DNA of 64,000 bases from Phaeoceros laevis (taxonomy: Eukaryota; Anthocerotophyta; Anthocerotopsida; Notothyladales). Below, piece after piece: positions 41,774-53,445 of this stretch; position 1 is the stretch's first letter; each line of letters opens with the position of its first letter. The position numbers and the translations under genes were made by a program. The stretch lies in assembly GCA_049999765.1 (NCBI GenBank), contig JBNGIQ010009434.1, forward strand, positions 303,830 to 367,829, written 5' to 3'. The notes under the pieces are model-generated. The model did no database searches and was not told where the DNA came from. It saw only the letters and a program-made list of their open reading frames with translations.

Positions 41774-42802
41774 ATGGCGAAAATACCGGCAGAACCAGAG
41801 CATTCTGTTTGGGGATCTGAGCCGGACAACTCTGTCCCTTCGGGATTGGATGAATTGCTGCTAGGAAGCAGTGATTCTGGTAGCAGTAAGGGACAGGTTG
41901 TAGCTGACAAGGCTGGTTTCCGGGATCCGAAGCAACCGAGCTGTGTATTGAAAGCTCTGGATGGGTTATGGGGCGGTGCCAAATTTGGCCTGCTGGCTGG
42001 AGCTGTCGGCACGGCTCTGGAAGTGAAGGAATGGGGTCTCAGGTAACGGATCAAGCTGGTATGCATTAGCGGACCATCCCTTGAAGCGTGGATTCCCAAT
42101 CTGCGTGGCTGGTGCGGTTTGCAGGGGGCCTGCGGCAGTTGGTGCCGTGTTGCGTGGTGCAGTATCCGGGGCATTTGCTTTTGGGAGTGGGATAGGGCTG
42201 TATCGAGGTACAGTCTGTGGATGTGAGCAAATTCGAGGTTAGTCAGACCCTGGAATGTGGCCTTGTAAGACGTTGTTTAGGACTGTGGGTCGAAGTATTT
42301 AATATTCTCCTGTTGCATAGGTGTGCAGGATGTTTATAACTCCATACTGGCCGGAGGAGTTGTTGGCGCATTGTCTGAGGTACCGCTCATGCTGCGGAAT
42401 TATCTGCTACGAGATATTGAAAAAGCTCTTTCTGAACAGGTAAGACACTGTCCTTGAAACCATGCATCTTGGAATGGACGACCTTACTTGCATGATCTTG
42501 GAATGGTGAAGTTTGCCATGCCTGCTCACAAAACGAGAAACTTACTGGAAGGTTGCACACTTGATCGCAGGGTAGAATCATTGTTAAATCACGGCCAAGA
42601 TTTTTTGTCAACAGTGCTCGTAAGAACCATATAACCTGTACTTGCTCAAATCTGTAAGGGCTTATTTGAACAGAACCGTCTTTGTCAATGTTTCCAGTTG
42701 GTGCAGCAGGCTGTGGCATGTTATATCTGCTCGAATCCTCCAGCAAATCCACACGGCATACGGAGCAACGTCAAGCTAGAGCTCCAATTCCAATTCAAGT
42801 AG
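41774..42802 (+). CDS. Tim17/Tim22/Tim23 (PRAT) family membrane protein
   Basis: Exons 41774-42042, 42125-42237, 42321-42439 are well supported by phase; a fourth exon ends at TAG 42802 if it starts at 42674 (cag|AACCGT) or 42698. The N-terminus is acidic/Ser-rich; then glycine-rich hydrophobic segments with PRAT spacing: GLWGGAKFGLLAGAVGTALE, VLRGAVSGAFAFGSGIGLYR and YNSILAGGVVGALSEVPLML, with the G-x2-RG..DVYNS-type block GVQDVYNSILAGG. PRAT proteins form import channels or assembly factors in mitochondrial or plastid membranes; the exact member is unclear. A competing frame (VGAAGCGMLYLLESS, to 42966) looks more PRAT-like but needs a phase no visible acceptor gives, so the C-terminus is unresolved. 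Confidence 0.8.
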
Positions 42803-42966
42803 CATCAGAGAGCAACCAAGATCTCGTGTCTTTGAGCAGCTGGGGTGTGCAGAGGCACGAAGATGGCATACACGTAGATGAAGGTGTCGGTGCCCATGAA
42901 CTTGGAGAGTTCACAGTTGAACCCTACTGGGACTCTGGTGAATCAGTAACTTCTTCTGGTGATTAG

Positions 42967-43690
42967 AGGCAACTTCACGCATTTATCGCTGATTCTCCAC
43001 ATCCAGAGCTGTCAACCTTTGTGGGAGACTCTGTGCAACCTGCCAAGTGTAAAATGGTACGACCAAAATTTGGCTTCCTCGTTTTACACATTTGATAGCT
43101 GCGGGTGATGAAGCTATGCAGGGGAGTCCAAGAATGACACTCAGCACTCATCCTTAATTCTCAGCTGTCTACCAGCGGCAGGGTGCTGAGCGCAATCCAT
43201 CGTCTGTGAGTTGGTTCATCTGCGGGGGAAGTGTGAGTGTAAATCTGTCAAGTGTAAACGGTTACGGACAATACATCTATACGTATTCGTCATCGGCAAC
43301 GCTAGTTGTTGAATGTATGGCAATAAGGATACATGAACACGTATTGTCATCGAGTGTTTAGAACAGTACTGTTTGTGAACCTTCAAAAGTGTTCTTGTCG
43401 ATAATATTACAATTTGTGGTACAAGTTCCAGCACTGCCTTTCATTTTGTCAGAGCTGGTGAATAAGGCAGGGGAAAGCTAGGTATAAACTGTTCAGGCAC
43501 ACTGAGTATGAGTCTTGCCAGCCCTGGGCAATTAGTAGCTAACTTCTACCTCGGTCCTACATCCGAAGGGGAACACAAGCTGGTCGAATGTAACAAGAAG
43601 AAGAAGAAAACATTTGACGTTGCTTGGAGCTGTGAAGAACTTCTACCTCTGTAGAATAGTGCTTAGCTCGACCACTCCTAGGCACAGGGT
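42967..43690. other. Convergent 3' region, no gene seen
   Basis: Between the Tim17-family gene and the NRT3 stop; holds both 3' UTRs. No coding or RNA gene supported. Confidence 0.45.
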
Positions 43691-44422
43691 TCAGAGCTGC
43701 TGGCTTTTCTTGAAAGACCTCTTTTCATACAAGAAGAAAGTAACGAGGGAGACTAAAGAGAACGTGGAGAAGATTGCAGCTGTAACATCAATGGAAACAG
43801 CCCTGCCAGAAATAGCGCGAACCTGGAAAAGGTTTGTCTTCTTGGCTGCGTCAGTCGTCTGCCCGAAAGCAACAATTGTACCATTGCCATTCTTGGCGTA
43901 CACCCTCACGAAATAGGTGGCATGTGGCACCTTCTTCTCCACAGTCCAATCTTCAACGTTGTTCCCTGGAGTGTAAGGCCGCCTGGTTATCTCGAACGAA
44001 CAAGTCTTGTCTCTGTGAAGGTTGTCATCGCCCTTCCGCCACTTCCGGTTGACCTGGCTCACGGGTGCGAAGCACAGCTTGACCTCCACGTTAGTGAACG
44101 CCGCAGCCTCTCCAGCAAACGACTCATTCAGTGCCCAGGTGACACGAAGGGAGTCTAGTCCTGCTCTGACCACTGCAAACAATCAACGAGACCCCAAGAA
44201 ATGAGTGGCTGGCCACACTAAACTCGCAGACAGTATGGCAAGAAATCTGCAACACTCCTTACCGTTGTCAGCGGCTTCAGGACCCTCTATCTGAGCGGAA
44301 ACTATGAAGGCCTTCTTGAGCGTCTTGAAGCTGGTAAAACATTCCGCATAACCACACCCTGCTATGACGAGCAACAGCACACTCGCCCACAAATGGACAG
44401 CCTGGTGCTGGACGGTGGCCAT
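43691..44422 (-). CDS. NRT3: NRT3/NAR2 high-affinity nitrate-transport accessory protein
   Basis: Two exons, 44422-44263 and 44172-43691, 213 residues. The N-terminus is a signal peptide (LWASVLLLVIAGCGYA) followed by a short mature segment (FTSFKTLKKAFIVSAQIEGP). Exon 2 carries the family signature: LDSLRVTWALNES, VEVKLCFAPVSQVNRKWRKG, DKTCSFEITRRPY, VPHATYFVRVYAKN and FGQTTDAAKKTNLFQVRAIS. A C-terminal transmembrane helix (IFSTFSLVSLVTFFLYEK) ends in a basic cytosolic tail. NAR2 proteins bind NRT2 transporters at the plasma membrane and are required for high-affinity nitrate uptake. No NRT2 gene lies in the window. Length is typical of the family. Confidence 0.95.
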
Positions 44423-45694
44423 TAGTCACAGCCCTGCGTTCACAAGTCAAGATCAGGCAATGCAGTGGTGCCAGGAGCCGGCCCAGACCCAGCAGAATGG
44501 CAATGGTCCCTCACCTTGGCTACGCTGAGCAGATTGATGACCAGTCGGTCTTCCAGCAGCGATCACAGGCACCACACGAGCTGCAGAATGAAGAACGCAG
44601 AATGCCTTCACTTCTTAAAGGTTGACGCATTGAGGAAACGGTTTTCCGCAGGACGTATGCGGCCGTGGGCTCGTCGTAGGGGCACAGGGCCAGAGCCAGG
44701 AGCTCTCCTGCGACGGACCGCCACGGCCTCCGGATCTGAGATGCGCCCGACTCTGTGAGAGTGACCTGCATCGTCCAGCACTCCGTACGCAAGGAAGAGC
44801 ATCACCTGGTGGGCCATACAAAGATAAGTCAGCATCTATTTCTAGCTTCCCTACACCACCCTGTGCTACTCGCCACGTTGTTCATTGCTTCGAAGTCTGT
44901 GAGCAAGCGTTTAGTCCAGAAATGAACGCAAACCTGAGAGTTGAAACATGTCTAAAAACACACTTCGTCAACAGCTTAGTGCCTAATTCAGAGCCAGATG
45001 AATCTTTGCCTGCCAGCAATATTCCTCTACTAGAAAAGCTGTACTAGCCCTTGCACCAAACCCCACGGCTCGCCGATTTCTCTGATTGTCGATGACGAAT
45101 TTCTATCAGGACCTGCGGCACTGTGCAGAAAGAGGCAAGATACGGGCACAGCTGCTCCTCGCATTCTGCAGACGTCTTCGTGACGTATGCCCTCTCCCAA
45201 CAATCGTGAAGAAGAAACCGGGTCTTGAGCATTTCAGCTCCGGCTCCCTGCGGTCGCTGAGGGCCTGAAGGAGCAGCCATGGAAACCTGCAGAACACTCG
45301 ATCAGCTCCTTTCCCAGGCGGCACAAAAATTCTTCTACTACTAAGGCGAATTGAGAAGGCAGCACCGATTTGCTAAAATTTTGTCTAGTAGGCAGCCAGG
45401 CACCAGGACAGCATTGACGCTTCTCGGAATCGCTGGAAGCTGGAGGCACTGGAAGCAGCCTGGGGACAACCTCTGCAGACAACCTCTGCCTGCAACTAGT
45501 CTTTAGGTGTTCCCAACGTTAACCCTACAATCTGTTATTCTGGTTGGTTGGAAGACTCGGAACTGGGAAGACTGAAAGTCACTGAACTTCAGTCTTGTCT
45601 CCTCCGGTTCAAGGAGATCAGTTTATCGGACTTTATCCGTTTCAAAGAAATTCGTAGATTGTTTTTTTGCCGACTGTCGGAAGCCCGAGGGGGA
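44423..45694 (-). other. Intergenic; one weak minus-strand frame
   Basis: ATG 45280 opens a 78-residue minus-strand frame ending at 45044 (MAAPSGPQRPQGAGAEMLKT, with WERAYVTKT and CEEQLCPYLASFC). A second frame at 44608-44835 (HSHRVGRISDPEAVAVRR) might be another exon. Neither resembles a family I know, so no gene is called. Confidence 0.25.
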
Positions 45695-47158
45695 ATGGCG
45701 ATGGCAGCTGCGGCCTCGCCCTCCTTCGCTGCTGCCGCTGTGAGTCGCAGCTTGCCATCTGCCGGCACTTCTTCGTCCTCCTCCTCCTCACCTCTCTCCC
45801 CGCCTGTCTGGTCACGAAGTGAGCGGCAACAGCAAGCATTCTGTAGCTCGACTTGCTCTCCCTTTTTCAGGTCCGCTCTTCCGAGGTATGACGGCTGATC
45901 CCTAGCTTGACATGGATTCAGCGAGCTACGTCGTGTCCTTCATGGCCACATTGATAATGGGGCCTGACAGCTGCTCTGGCAATGTGATGACGTGCTACTC
46001 TTCAGAGCCAAGACATCTTCACGATTGAGATGTTCGCCAAGGAGCTACTCCGGGATGGCATTTGCATCAGCAGCAGGTGAGGGGAACTCCGCGGCTACTA
46101 ATCTTTCCTACAGTGGAGTTGGTGATGAATGATGCGCTCTTGTGGCAGAGCCCAAGTGGAAGCAGAAGTTGGCAGCCGCGGACCAGCATGCGGAGCAAAC
46201 TCGGCAGCTTACAATGCAGGTACTTGCAGCTTGATGACTCTGTGATTTTGACTCAAATAGGCGGAAGGTCTTTGACACGGAGCCATCCTTGAATGACATG
46301 GGACTTGCCTCTACCACCAGGCTCAGGAAGATTACAAAAGGAGACAGGACTCGCTCAGGAGGCAGCAGGCAGGAGCCGGAGACCTGACTTCGTTACAGGA
46401 TCTGGAGTTCATACCATACCTGACAGAGGAGGGTCTCGTGACGGACTGTAGCAGTGCCGATGCCAAGGCCACCGTTTATGCCATCTTTGGGGAAGACAAG
46501 AGTCTTCATTACATTGGCATCTCCAGGCAGGTGCGCTACGACTGCAAATTGTGCTGGAAACTTTTGTCCAGTACATTCTAGTGTGACATCTGACATCCCT
46601 TTTTGCTCTAGGTTGCTCCCAGTTTGCGCCTACATTTTGCTCGGGTGCCGATGAAGTGCTTCTACATTAAACTGCAGCATGTTACAAAACCGAATCGGGC
46701 GCTGCTCGAGAGCATCAAGGATAAATGGATATCTGAGAATGGGGCTCCTCCAGATGGAAATGACAATGCGGAGCAACAAAATATCTGGGAGAATCCTCTC
46801 GACTGCAAACCCCTCATGCTAGGTCATCTCTTAACTAATCAGATAATCCAGGATATTCTCGAAGCTCTTCTCTGTTCCAGTATTAATGTGGAAGCTAAAT
46901 GTTGCTGCAGATAATGAGAGGAAACTGCTCGAGGAAGCAGCTCCTGGCCCTCCTACTGCTAAGGTACTCAAGGATGTGGCTAGAAGAATAGAGAAAGATC
47001 TCGAGGCTAGCTTCAAGTTGCGTAACTGCAGTGAGAAACTTCGATTTGACCCCAAGTTGAAGGAAAGAGGGCTGCTGGACATAAAAAATGCGCCGCCCCG
47101 TCCACCCAGCAAGGAAGTTCCTACTACAGATTTGAAAGCTGCTCCACCAACGGTTTAG
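45695..47158 (+). CDS. Plastid GIY-YIG-like domain protein
   Basis: Six exons: 45695-45885, 46006-46076, 46149-46219, 46321-46530, 46612-46822, 46881-47158; 1032 nt, 343 residues, phases closing. Exons 1-2 encode a Ser/Ala-rich plastid transit peptide. A coiled-coil stretch follows (KQKLAAADQHAEQTRQ), then a GIY-YIG-like fold: KATVYAIFGEDKSLHYIGIS, VAPSLRLHFARVPMKCFYIK, and an ENGAPPDGND loop. The C-terminal tail includes ASFKLRNCSEKLRFDPKLKE, RGLLDI. The Y-I-G half is kept (HYIGIS) but the first motif reads VYA, so nuclease activity is doubtful. Plant homologues are plastid proteins without a settled function. The initial ATG is the first of two in a MAMAAAA start. Its 3' end converges on the translocator gene, 182 bp away. 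Confidence 0.82.
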
Positions 47159-47340
47159 TATTGCTCAGTTTTTTTCGCCTCGGGCGCTTCATTTTGTACA
47201 TAGGTGAATCCACCCCAGCAACAGGGCGGCATTAGCCATCCAGCCAACACGAGAAAGTGCGAACACCAGTTTAAGGCAATTGGCACCCTCTTGGCATTCA
47301 TTAGAGGACAACCTCGATCTACGGCCAGTGGGTCTCTACA

Positions 47341-50297
47341 TCATAGGGGCACCTCTGAGGAATCCGTTTCGTAGGTGACCTCTTTCAGAGGAGTATACTT
47401 AACTGGCATGTTGTCCATTTTCGAATCTGCATAACCGCGGTGTGGTCCAATCTGGCCGTGCATTAGTTTCTGGTATCTGCAGGATCCAAGCACCAAATAA
47501 AATGAGCATCACAAACAATGCACTTTCTTCACAGGTAGAAAGCTGTGTTAACATCGAAAGGTGAACATTGAAAGCTCACTTGAACCAGTTGAAAAGGCCG
47601 ACTCCGATGATAATGACAACGAGCCCTATGCCCTTGAACACTGTGAAGCGGTCGTGAAAGAAAAAAATTGCTACCTGCAAAAAGCACAAGTCTTCAGAAA
47701 CTTCAGCACATGCCTTACATTCATTGATAACGTCAAACATATCCATGCCCCAGGATCTCTGGCATTTTAACCAGGAAAAGCTCACCACAATGGTTACCAC
47801 CTCTTTCACCACGCCTGCTATCGTCAAAGTTACAGCACTCGTCTCTGAAATTACCATGAATTCCGACATAACCTGCATGGATAACGAGTGTATGAATCTT
47901 ATTAGAGCTCAAATGTTCCGTTCTCCTGTCCCTTGGCACAGCTTACACAACGACCACAACACCACAGAGGTCCAGTACCATGAAAAAGGCTAATAATCCA
48001 CCAAGTAGCATGAGTGCACAGCTCTGAAGAGCATGACTGGGTGATTTGAAGTAACCAGAATCAGCAAGCTTGTGCCAAGGCTCCAGGATTAGGGAGCAAA
48101 CAAAGGTCAATATAGCCATAACAGGCGTTAGGTTGCTCATAACGGCAAGTGGATTGTTAAGTCCTGCCACACCAAACAAGTATGGTTACGAATGGATTCG
48201 TGCTATGGCACACGTCTCAACATCATGCCGCTAGTATAACACAGAACATTTAACATTGAACCAGACCGTACCATATTCTTCTTTCTGTTCATATTTGCCA
48301 GGTAAAAGTCCAACGCATCCAAAACCAAAAACAAAAAGGTCCAAAACATAAGTTTGAAAGTACAGCGAACCAGCTTAAGCTAAAAAGCCTTGTATGTTTG
48401 TATCACAAGTCGCTCAAATATGGATGACACAAGCCCAGGCTCAGCAAATGTGAAAGCTGAAGGCCCTCAGCAGGATATTCACACTACCTGTAACAAAATC
48501 TGCGTGACTGTCCAGCGGAATCCAGCCATGACCGTCGCAAGAATCACAAGAATGAAGCCGACAACGTCAAACTCTGTTTCTTTGGCAGCTGAACACAAAC
48601 GCTGGTGTAATAAATACAAAGCTACTTACCCAAAGTTCTGCCTCTAACACAATTTAGTTGCAACCTCGGATTAGAACTGAACGAGCTGACTCACCAGTGA
48701 GTAGAACTCCAGAAGAGATGATGAGTATGATACCCAAAAGCTTACAATTTGGTGATTCGAGTCTGTAGACATATAATCTCACGTCAGTCTGAGACGACCT
48801 CAAGAAGGCCACTAAAAAAAAGAGACTCTATTGGAGTCTCTACAATTTTGGAATAACCACATTTCCCTCTACATGCATCTCGTCAAGAATCCAACAGAAC
48901 CTCTTCATGCTTTGCCACTCACCTAAAGGCAAATGCGAAGAGCAGAAGGAACACAGGTGCAGCCGACTTGCACTGGAAAGATCAGCAACACAAGGTCAAG
49001 CTTTTCTAACAAAGGCCGTAGCAGCAGAATTCAAACTATGAGCCAAACAAGTACCATACATACAGGTTCACTGTCGACGTACCATTGTGGCAAAGGTAAC
49101 AGAGATGAAAACAAAAGACTCATTGCTGAGATTTACATCCATAGCCGTAGCCGTTGCAGTTGGAACCACTGGCAGGCAGGTACAACGACGGACTGAGGAC
49201 CAAATGGGGAAGACATTTCTCCTAGGGACTGGGTGAATGCTGCTGGCAAAGTGAGTACTCATACTGCATTCCCATGTGGGACCGAGAAAATACTTCTTTT
49301 TCTTCCAGGACAGAGACAGTCACACTCATACCCAGCTGAAGTAGGAAGTGCACATAACAGCCCCACCGCAAGGTGCGCTACAATCCCTTGCTAGTTTGGT
49401 ACTAAAGTTATTCGAGTTTGAGCTTACGTTACCCCTCAAAAAGTAGTCTCTCCAAGAAATATTCACAGTTGGCCGCATAGATGCACAACAATATCTCAAC
49501 ATCAATGTTGATGTTATTGCTTGCATCGAAAAGTGAACAGTATTCATAAGCAGCGGAGCTGGAAAATTTCCCAATGTGTTCCCCAGCAACTCTTTGTTGT
49601 ATCTGGAATACATGGAGATAGCGAACTTAAGGAAAAGCAAAAAAATTGAATCCCAACTGAGCAGTTGCAGTGTATCAAAGTTGAACAGAGCAGATAAACT
49701 TGAAGCCATAACATTCTAGCAGTTCTCCTCAATTGCCCTTCAAATCAACAGAAGCAACTATTCGACAGCTCCAAGCAAATATGAAGCTGTAACTTACACA
49801 GTAAGACACGTGCTGAAAGTATACCACACAAGTATGTACCCTATGGTCCTCAAGAAGGTAGTTGATAGGGGGTGTACTGGAGACTTCTCAACAAGATGTA
49901 CCGGAGGCCTATGAGAGTCTCCTTTCACGCTGGTCACCGACTTTTTCAGGTGCACAGCATTGGCAACATCACCAAACTCCTGTTCAAATTCATCATCTGA
50001 AATAAGACCGACATCGTTGTCTCGAAGATCGTGAAGTTCCATGCCATTGAAAAAGCCACCTAGCTCGCTGTCTGAGGACCTAGATTTCCTAGCCTCTGCC
50101 GTAGCTTCTCGATGCCGCACACCATCTATATGCTTCTCGCTTAACCAGCCAGCGTCTGGAAGTTCAATTCCGTTGGTCTCAAACGGTTTGTCATCACTGA
50201 CAGACAGTCTTAATTCCCCCTCCTGGCTGCCATCTGCGAAGGCATCCGGTCCATTTACATCCTCCTGATGTAGCCCTTCCAATGCATTGCGGGCCAT
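47341..50297 (-). CDS. Sugar-phosphate/phosphate translocator-like protein (At1g06470 type)
   Basis: Eleven exons: 50297-49798, 49602-49433, 49168-49083, 48972-48923, 48762-48695, 48588-48488, 48284-48272, 48163-47979, 47872-47786, 47674-47580, 47476-47341; 1491 nt, 496 residues, every phase closing. Residues 1-~140 are acidic and cytosolic; then about ten transmembrane helices of the drug/metabolite (DMT) superfamily TPT branch. Markers: YNKELLGNTLGNFPAPLLMN, MDVNLSNESFVFISVTFATM, CKSAAPVFLLLFAFAFR, AKETEFDVVGFILVILATV, TSAVTLTIAGVVKEVVTIVV and FKGIGLVVIIIGVGLFNWFK. The family moves nucleotide sugars or sugar phosphates against phosphate or nucleotides across Golgi or plastid membranes; the substrate here is unknown. 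Exon 7 is a 13-nt microexon encoding KEEY plus one base. Confidence 0.92.
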
Positions 50298-50823
50298 AGA
50301 CAACTGCGCTTCTGCTTAGCCTTGAAATCGATGAGAGTTGGATGCGCGCTCAGATGCGCAACGAAGCATGTCGCAACTTGAGATCGCATGCTACATTCTG
50401 CTTACATTTTCACCTGCTCCGCATCAAGACAGGCTTGCGATATTCCGTAGTTGAGACGATAAGCTATCCCTCCGCTCGAAGTGCTATGCGAGCGACCAAA
50501 GTCAGTGAGAACACGTGAAGCGCGCAGTCCGTTTCCGAGATACTGAAACTGGACGTACTCGAACTTACTGGACGTGCTGGACTCTGCCAGTGGAGCACAA
50601 AGCATGAAACGCTTTGCTCGTTGACGGCATTGACGGCAGTAGATACATGACATCTTATGTTTTGGCAACTCGGTTGTCTCTTACCCTAATACTGAACGTA
50701 CAACGCATGATATCATGATGAAGTGATGAAGTAGCGCTTCTAGCTGCAGAGTCTGTTTTTACACATCTTACATGGGTAGAGTACAGGGCGATTGGTGCTG
50801 CCTACACAGTACACAGAAATGCC
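50298..50823. other. Intergenic; translocator promoter
   Basis: A minus-strand frame at 50402-50668 (SCIYCRQCRQRAKRF) has no homology and begins at TTG. It is more likely leader or promoter sequence of the translocator gene. Confidence 0.35.
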
Positions 50824-52683
50824 TCAACCACTACCAAAATCAGCACTTACTTCCACCTTAATTTGAGTCGAAGGCATAGGTTGTACAGTGTAACAATTGT
50901 CAGGTTGCACAGTGGTGCAATTGCTAGGCTGCACATCGGAACATGCTTTGTTGGTAAGTAGCAGTCTTCGGGGCGGGTCCTTGTGCATACTGCCACGATC
51001 GTGGCCATCCATCAGAAGCTTGCCTATCTTGACCTTCCATTCCATATTATCTCCGTCGCCCTTGTTGTAATCATGCACAACCCGATCACAAAAATTGAGC
51101 AAGGATGCTATGCCGCAGTTAGGACTCCAACCGTAACCCTCCAGAATATCTGCCTCCTCCTGAGTCAAATTGTCACCGACCTCCAAAGGCTTGTTTTCCA
51201 TAAGCGCTGCTCTCCCGACTGAGGCGGCACTCATAACTGTGACCAGTCGTCTAATTTGCCATGATGACGATATTGTCTGGACCAACTCAAAAAAATAGGT
51301 CGCATAACCATATTCAGGCCGTTCGAGAACAATTCTGTTGTGTTTGACGAACACAAAAAGGAAAGCATGCAGCTGTCTGCACCAACCCCACTCCACAGGC
51401 CAGTTCTGACGATTCATTGATTTTGCTTGTTCCACCAGGGTGGAGAGGCAGCCCAGGCAATATGGCTTGCTTTTGAGACCAGAGTGAGAGGACGAGTTAG
51501 GAGGTTGAACATGGATGAGACCAGAGCTGCTCCACACCTTGCTAACCACATTTTCCAAATCTGCAAACTCCACATCGCCTTCCATAGCTGGGTCAAGATC
51601 ATTCTCCCAAACATCTCCAAACAGATGCAAACCATCTGCCAGACCCCTCTCTCGCAATGACTCCAAGAGCCCAGGAGCATCCTCCTGAAGAGCTACCTCC
51701 ACAGATACCTTCTGTTTCCCTGCGTTCAAATGCTTATCCCTTGCTTTCATTTGCACTTTGGCAACCTTCTGTGCTGGAAGCTGAGTTTGATCGTTAGTGG
51801 TACTAACAGCTTCCGTCCTCTCAGTTGCTTTTACCTCATTTGGCTTTCTCTTCTTATTCCCTTTGAGAATCTTTCTCCTGACATTCAGGGGAACATCATC
51901 CAGTCCGTCTCCGCCTGTCACAACATCAAGTTTCTTTGGCTCTTCACTCTGCACACCAGTGTCCACATTCTCTGCGAAATGTGGTTCCACAAGGAGCTCA
52001 ACTGCCCCTACATTCTCAAGTTTTAGGGGTCCTGCTAAACATGTCTCTTGTGCCTTGTCACCGTAGCAAACAGCCTCAGAGGTCATACAAATCTCTCCAG
52101 TGACACAAACCTGATCAGGCTCTGGTTTCATCTCTGCAATCAGTGTCTGTGTTTGCTTGTTAGATGCCGGATGACCAACTAAATTCACCATTTCTTTGTT
52201 CCCATGATCGGCCAACGTAACCCCCTCTACTTCTCCAACCCCTCCGGTTCCTGATACTGAAGCACAGACAGTGGCCGTTGCCACCTCACGCATTTGCTCC
52301 CGCTCAGAATGCCATGTAGCTCCTGCTTGTGGCCATGGCCCTGATTCATTCCGTCTCCACAAACTATATCGCCTCTCCCGTTTTGCCAGATTTGTCTCAC
52401 GTAGATCTAGGGCTTTGCTCCTTTCATCCAGCTGAGCCCATTTTTCCTGGTGTTGCGCATCTACGGCTCTGATCCTATCTTCAAGGCGCGTAATTCTATC
52501 TCTGAGCTGATGCTCCCTAGTCCAAAGTCCCCGCTCTCTTTCGCCCAGTGCAAATTCGAGCTCTTGCCACAGCTGCTTGCACCTGTCAGCTGGCGGCGCC
52601 GATGGAGGGATGTGATAAAAGTTTGCCACTCCTGGCACATAGGGAGCTTGAGAACCATCCATAGTAGGCTGTCGGATAGGCAT
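50824..52683 (-). CDS. Plant-specific conserved protein of unknown function, 619 residues
   Basis: Single open frame from ATG 52683 (MPIRQPTMDGSQAPYVPGVA). A coiled coil covers about 38-110 (RERGLWTREHQLRDRITRLE). A long low-complexity middle with a basic patch (RRKILKGNKKRKPNE) could be a nuclear localisation signal. A conserved C-terminal domain covers about 345-570: APGLLESLRERGLADGLHLF, FADLENVVSKVWSSSGLIHV, WPVEWGWCRQLHAFLFVFVK, HNRIVLERPEYGYATYFFEL and EEADILEGYGWSPNCGIASL. I recognise this C-terminal domain from Arabidopsis proteins annotated only as hypothetical; no activity is known to me. An Asn/Thr/Gln repeat (VQPSNCTTVQPDNCYTVQP) lies near the end. Confidence 0.85.
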   Translation of the reverse strand: MPIRQPTMDGSQAPYVPGVANFYHIPPSAPPADRCKQLWQELEFALGERERGLWTREHQLRDRITRLEDRIRAVDAQHQEKWAQLDERSKALDLRETNLAKRERRYSLWRRNESGPWPQAGATWHSEREQMREVATATVCASVSGTGGVGEVEGVTLADHGNKEMVNLVGHPASNKQTQTLIAEMKPEPDQVCVTGEICMTSEAVCYGDKAQETCLAGPLKLENVGAVELLVEPHFAENVDTGVQSEEPKKLDVVTGGDGLDDVPLNVRRKILKGNKKRKPNEVKATERTEAVSTTNDQTQLPAQKVAKVQMKARDKHLNAGKQKVSVEVALQEDAPGLLESLRERGLADGLHLFGDVWENDLDPAMEGDVEFADLENVVSKVWSSSGLIHVQPPNSSSHSGLKSKPYCLGCLSTLVEQAKSMNRQNWPVEWGWCRQLHAFLFVFVKHNRIVLERPEYGYATYFFELVQTISSSWQIRRLVTVMSAASVGRAALMENKPLEVGDNLTQEEADILEGYGWSPNCGIASLLNFCDRVVHDYNKGDGDNMEWKVKIGKLLMDGHDRGSMHKDPPRRLLLTNKACSDVQPSNCTTVQPDNCYTVQPMPSTQIKVEVSADFGSG

Positions 52684-53224
52684 GTCTTCCGTTCATGCAT
52701 ACATCACGGCGAGTCGAAGAGTTTCACAGAAAGTCTCCTCTCAGCCACTGCCTAGGCTTAAAAATGCACTCGCCTCCTCAGTCCCGTAATGGATGACCTC
52801 TGGCTTCAACGTTGAGCAACGTTGTATGACGACATCTCGTCTGGAAGTCACCGAAGCCATAACAATCCAAACAACAACGAGAAGGTTAATTGTCGGGACC
52901 ACACACACACGAAACACAAACATGAGTGTCCGATCTGCCTGCCGGGCCTTCTTGCTCACCGAAATGTTGTGAAACTTGAGATGTGCGCTCGTTTGTACGA
53001 CCGTGCCACCGAGAGCAGGTAACGACGGCGGAAGTACAGAATTCGGCCAACGAGGATCCCAGACAAAAATTGCAGAGTCCTGCGTGACCTTCCACTGACG
53101 ACAGCGACACAAGGTTAGCAACTTCAAGGGCCCGGTCTCGAATGCACTCGTGGCGCTGCAAAATTGGAATCTGAATTGGACACTCAGTAGTCAGTATCGC
53201 AAAATGCACAGATTGTGTGCAACA

Positions 53225-53310
53225 ATTTTTCCCCCGACCCCGGGATTCAATCGCACGTCACACAGAAAAGAGCCGAGTGTTCCAACCATCTGTGCCACAA
53301 CATGAACTTT
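53225..53310 (-). other. tRNA-derived element (SINE-like head)
   Basis: Minus strand: gtggcacagatggttggaac is a good A-box context, gattgaatccc about 40 bp later is a B-box variant, and ggggtcggggg follows. Arms do not pair into a full cloverleaf, so it is a degenerate tRNA or SINE rather than a working tRNA. Confidence 0.4.
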
Positions 53311-53344
53311 CAGTAAATGTCTGCGCCAAATTATAAAATAATTA

Positions 53345-53445
53345 GTTTACCGAGATTTGAACCCAAACAACATTTCCGCACGAGCACTTAAAACCAAGAC
53401 TCAAGTGGCGTTTGCCGAGATTAAACTCGCACTACGCATCAAGGC
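53345..53445 (-). other. Second degenerate tRNA-like element
   Basis: Minus strand: gggttcaaatctcgg matches a T-arm B-box, and about 60 bp upstream cttgagtcttggtttt is only loosely A-box-like. Weak on its own, reported because it lies next to the element at 53225. Confidence 0.25.

Noticed and set aside
53225-53310. Functional tRNA gene
   Set aside because: Box sequences are present but the acceptor and anticodon stems do not pair.
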